This document shows positions 5,729 through 6,838 of a stretch of 6,838 bases of DNA, piece by piece; position 1 is the first letter of the stretch; every line of letters starts with the position of its first letter. This DNA comes from Alphaproteobacteria bacterium (GTDB taxonomy: Bacteria; Pseudomonadota; Alphaproteobacteria; UBA8366; GCA-2717185): positions 1 to 6,838 of the forward strand of contig JAESSL010000445.1 of the NCBI GenBank assembly GCA_016764135.1, given 5' to 3'. The position numbers and the translations under genes are program-made. The notes under the pieces are model-generated. The model ran no database searches. It was not told the DNA's origin and saw only the letters and a program-made list of their open reading frames with translations.

Positions 5729-6838
5729 ATGATTGATCGACAACCCACGCCAAACGAGCGCCTTCGCCACCAACTGGAGGCCGCCCTCACCCATCAAGAC
5801 AATGGGCGCCAAGACGCCGCAAAAGAAATTTACCAAAACGTTCTCTCTGAGTATCCGCGCAATACCGATGCGCTGCATTTAATGGGCGCATTGCTGTTTC
5901 AATCCTATTCAAACACCCAAGACGCTCTAGAATTTGTTCAACGCGCTGCTTCGCTAGATCCAAGCCGCCCCGATTTTCAAAACACCTTGGGCGTCCTGTA
6001 TCGAGATCAGAATTCAGGCGAGCGATCCATACTGGCCCTGAAAAAGGCGATTTTTCTGGAGCCTGAATACGCCGAAGCCTGGAACAACCTAGGTGCGACG
6101 CAGGAGGACGAGGGAGACTTGGACGCGGCGTCGAATTCTTATAAAAAAGCACTTCTATTCGCCCCAAATTTTATGCAAGCAGTCTTGAATTCCGCTCGTC
6201 TCGCCCTTCACCGAAAAAAATATGATCATGCTCTTGAGGCATACAAATTGGCGGTTGATCTAGCGCCCACAAATATACAGGCATTGTTCGGGTACGGCAT
6301 TGTTCTAGAAAAGAAAAACCAGCTGGATGACGCTATTGACATCTTTCAACGCATCATAAAATTTTCACCTAACTCTCATCTCGCATATGGCAATCTCGCC
6401 CTTCTTCTCATAAAACAAAGTCGGCTTTCAGACGCCAAGTCAACGTATGATGAGAGTCGGAAGCTTGCGTCGTCCGGCGCCGCTAGCGAGGTTGAAAACC
6501 TCCGTATCGAGGCCGCTATTTTCGATGCTGAAGGAAATATTAAAAATGCAGTTGAAACCGCAAACGCTCTCATTGCGCTTGAGCCACTGAATGTTGAGCA
6601 TCATGTAAGGCTTGGCCTTTTTCATCAACATGCCGGAAATCTGGAGGGTTCGGAAGCGGCGCTTCGCAAAGCGCTTTCTGTCTGCCCTGAGGATCTGGAC
6701 GCTCAATTTAATCTAGCCGTTGTTCTGCAACGAATGGGGAGACTTCAGGAATCCGAAACACAGCTCGATGTTTATACGAAACAATCTCCCGAAAACCCGG
6801 AAGCGTACCGACTGATTGGCATGATTCGTCGTGGCGCC
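5729..6838 (+). CDS. TPR-repeat protein, N-terminal part (cut by right edge)
   Basis: From ATG 5729 the frame is open for 370 residues to the edge of the window. Almost all of it is tandem tetratricopeptide repeats of about 34 residues, with roughly ten units; clear ones are near 46-78, 82-113 (NTLGVLYRDQ), 115-148 (AWNNLGATQEDEGDLDAA), 149-182, 183-216, 217-250, 289-322 and 323-356. The repeat ends show the typical LxP/FxP turn (SLDP, FLEP, LFAP, DLAP, FSP, ALEP, SVCP). TPR solenoids bind protein segments. The opening, with its helix-rich Q-A-Y-VL-P-DALHLMG pattern, is typical of proteobacterial proteins where the repeats precede a glycosyltransferase (SPINDLY/OGT type) or sulfotransferase domain, but that domain, if present, lies beyond the window. 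No signal peptide is visible, suggesting a cytoplasmic protein. There is no good ribosome site before the ATG, so the start is less sure; an in-frame TTG at 5693 is an alternative. The gene diverges from denD. Confidence 0.9.
   Translation, partial: MIDRQPTPNERLRHQLEAALTHQDNGRQDAAKEIYQNVLSEYPRNTDALHLMGALLFQSYSNTQDALEFVQRAASLDPSRPDFQNTLGVLYRDQNSGERSILALKKAIFLEPEYAEAWNNLGATQEDEGDLDAASNSYKKALLFAPNFMQAVLNSARLALHRKKYDHALEAYKLAVDLAPTNIQALFGYGIVLEKKNQLDDAIDIFQRIIKFSPNSHLAYGNLALLLIKQSRLSDAKSTYDESRKLASSGAASEVENLRIEAAIFDAEGNIKNAVETANALIALEPLNVEHHVRLGLFHQHAGNLEGSEAALRKALSVCPEDLDAQFNLAVVLQRMGRLQESETQLDVYTKQSPENPEAYRLIGMIRRGA

Noticed and set aside
5787..6167. Minus-strand open frame of 126 codons
   Set aside because: It is antisense to the TPR gene, which has regular repeats in the plus frame.

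Overview
This window carries six genes: four complete protein-coding genes and two more cut by the window edges (a methyltransferase on the left, a TPR protein on the right). The base composition is moderate to fairly GC-rich by eye. Genes are tightly packed, Shine-Dalgarno sites are canonical, and one GTG start is used. The protein families (an ornithine cyclodeaminase/mu-crystallin homologue, an ICL/PEP-mutase superfamily protein, DenD, and a TPR-array protein of the kind fused to glycosyl- or sulfotransferases) fit a proteobacterium, most likely an alphaproteobacterium. That taxonomic call is an inference from protein style only; there is no rRNA, tRNA or other marker gene.

Layout. Positions 2879 down to 1 hold a co-directional minus-strand cluster that looks like one operon: an ICL/PEP-mutase superfamily enzyme, then an ornithine cyclodeaminase/mu-crystallin family NAD(P)-dependent enzyme, then a small lipoprotein, then a class I SAM-dependent methyltransferase that runs off the left edge. 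Gaps are 66, 29 and 45 bases, and all four genes have a recognisable ribosome binding site. Divergent from this cluster, across a 113-base intergenic region, is a DHA2-family (EmrB/QacA-type) 14-helix MFS transporter on the plus strand (2993-4546). Convergent with the transporter, 47 bases away, is a minus-strand D-erythronate dehydrogenase (DenD) gene at 4594-5586. Divergent from denD, across 142 bases, a long TPR protein starts at 5729 and stays open to the right edge.

How the genes may work together. The ICL/PEP-mutase homologue and the cyclodeaminase homologue probably act in one small-molecule pathway: a C-C (or related) cleavage or hydrolysis on a 2-oxo or hydroxy acid, and an imine/amino-acid redox step. 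The downstream methyltransferase could modify the product and the divergent transporter could move it. This is inferred from gene order and families; no substrate can be read from the sequence. The most notable feature is that the ICL/PEP-mutase homologue lacks the catalytic Cys of the lyase signature and the second Asp of the usual DxD metal motif, and the cyclodeaminase homologue carries an RVGA motif where classical members have RTxA. Both enzymes may therefore have non-canonical chemistry. DenD is without its usual four-carbon acid-sugar pathway partners inside the window. I found no CRISPR array, insertion sequence, tRNA, rRNA or strong intrinsic terminator.
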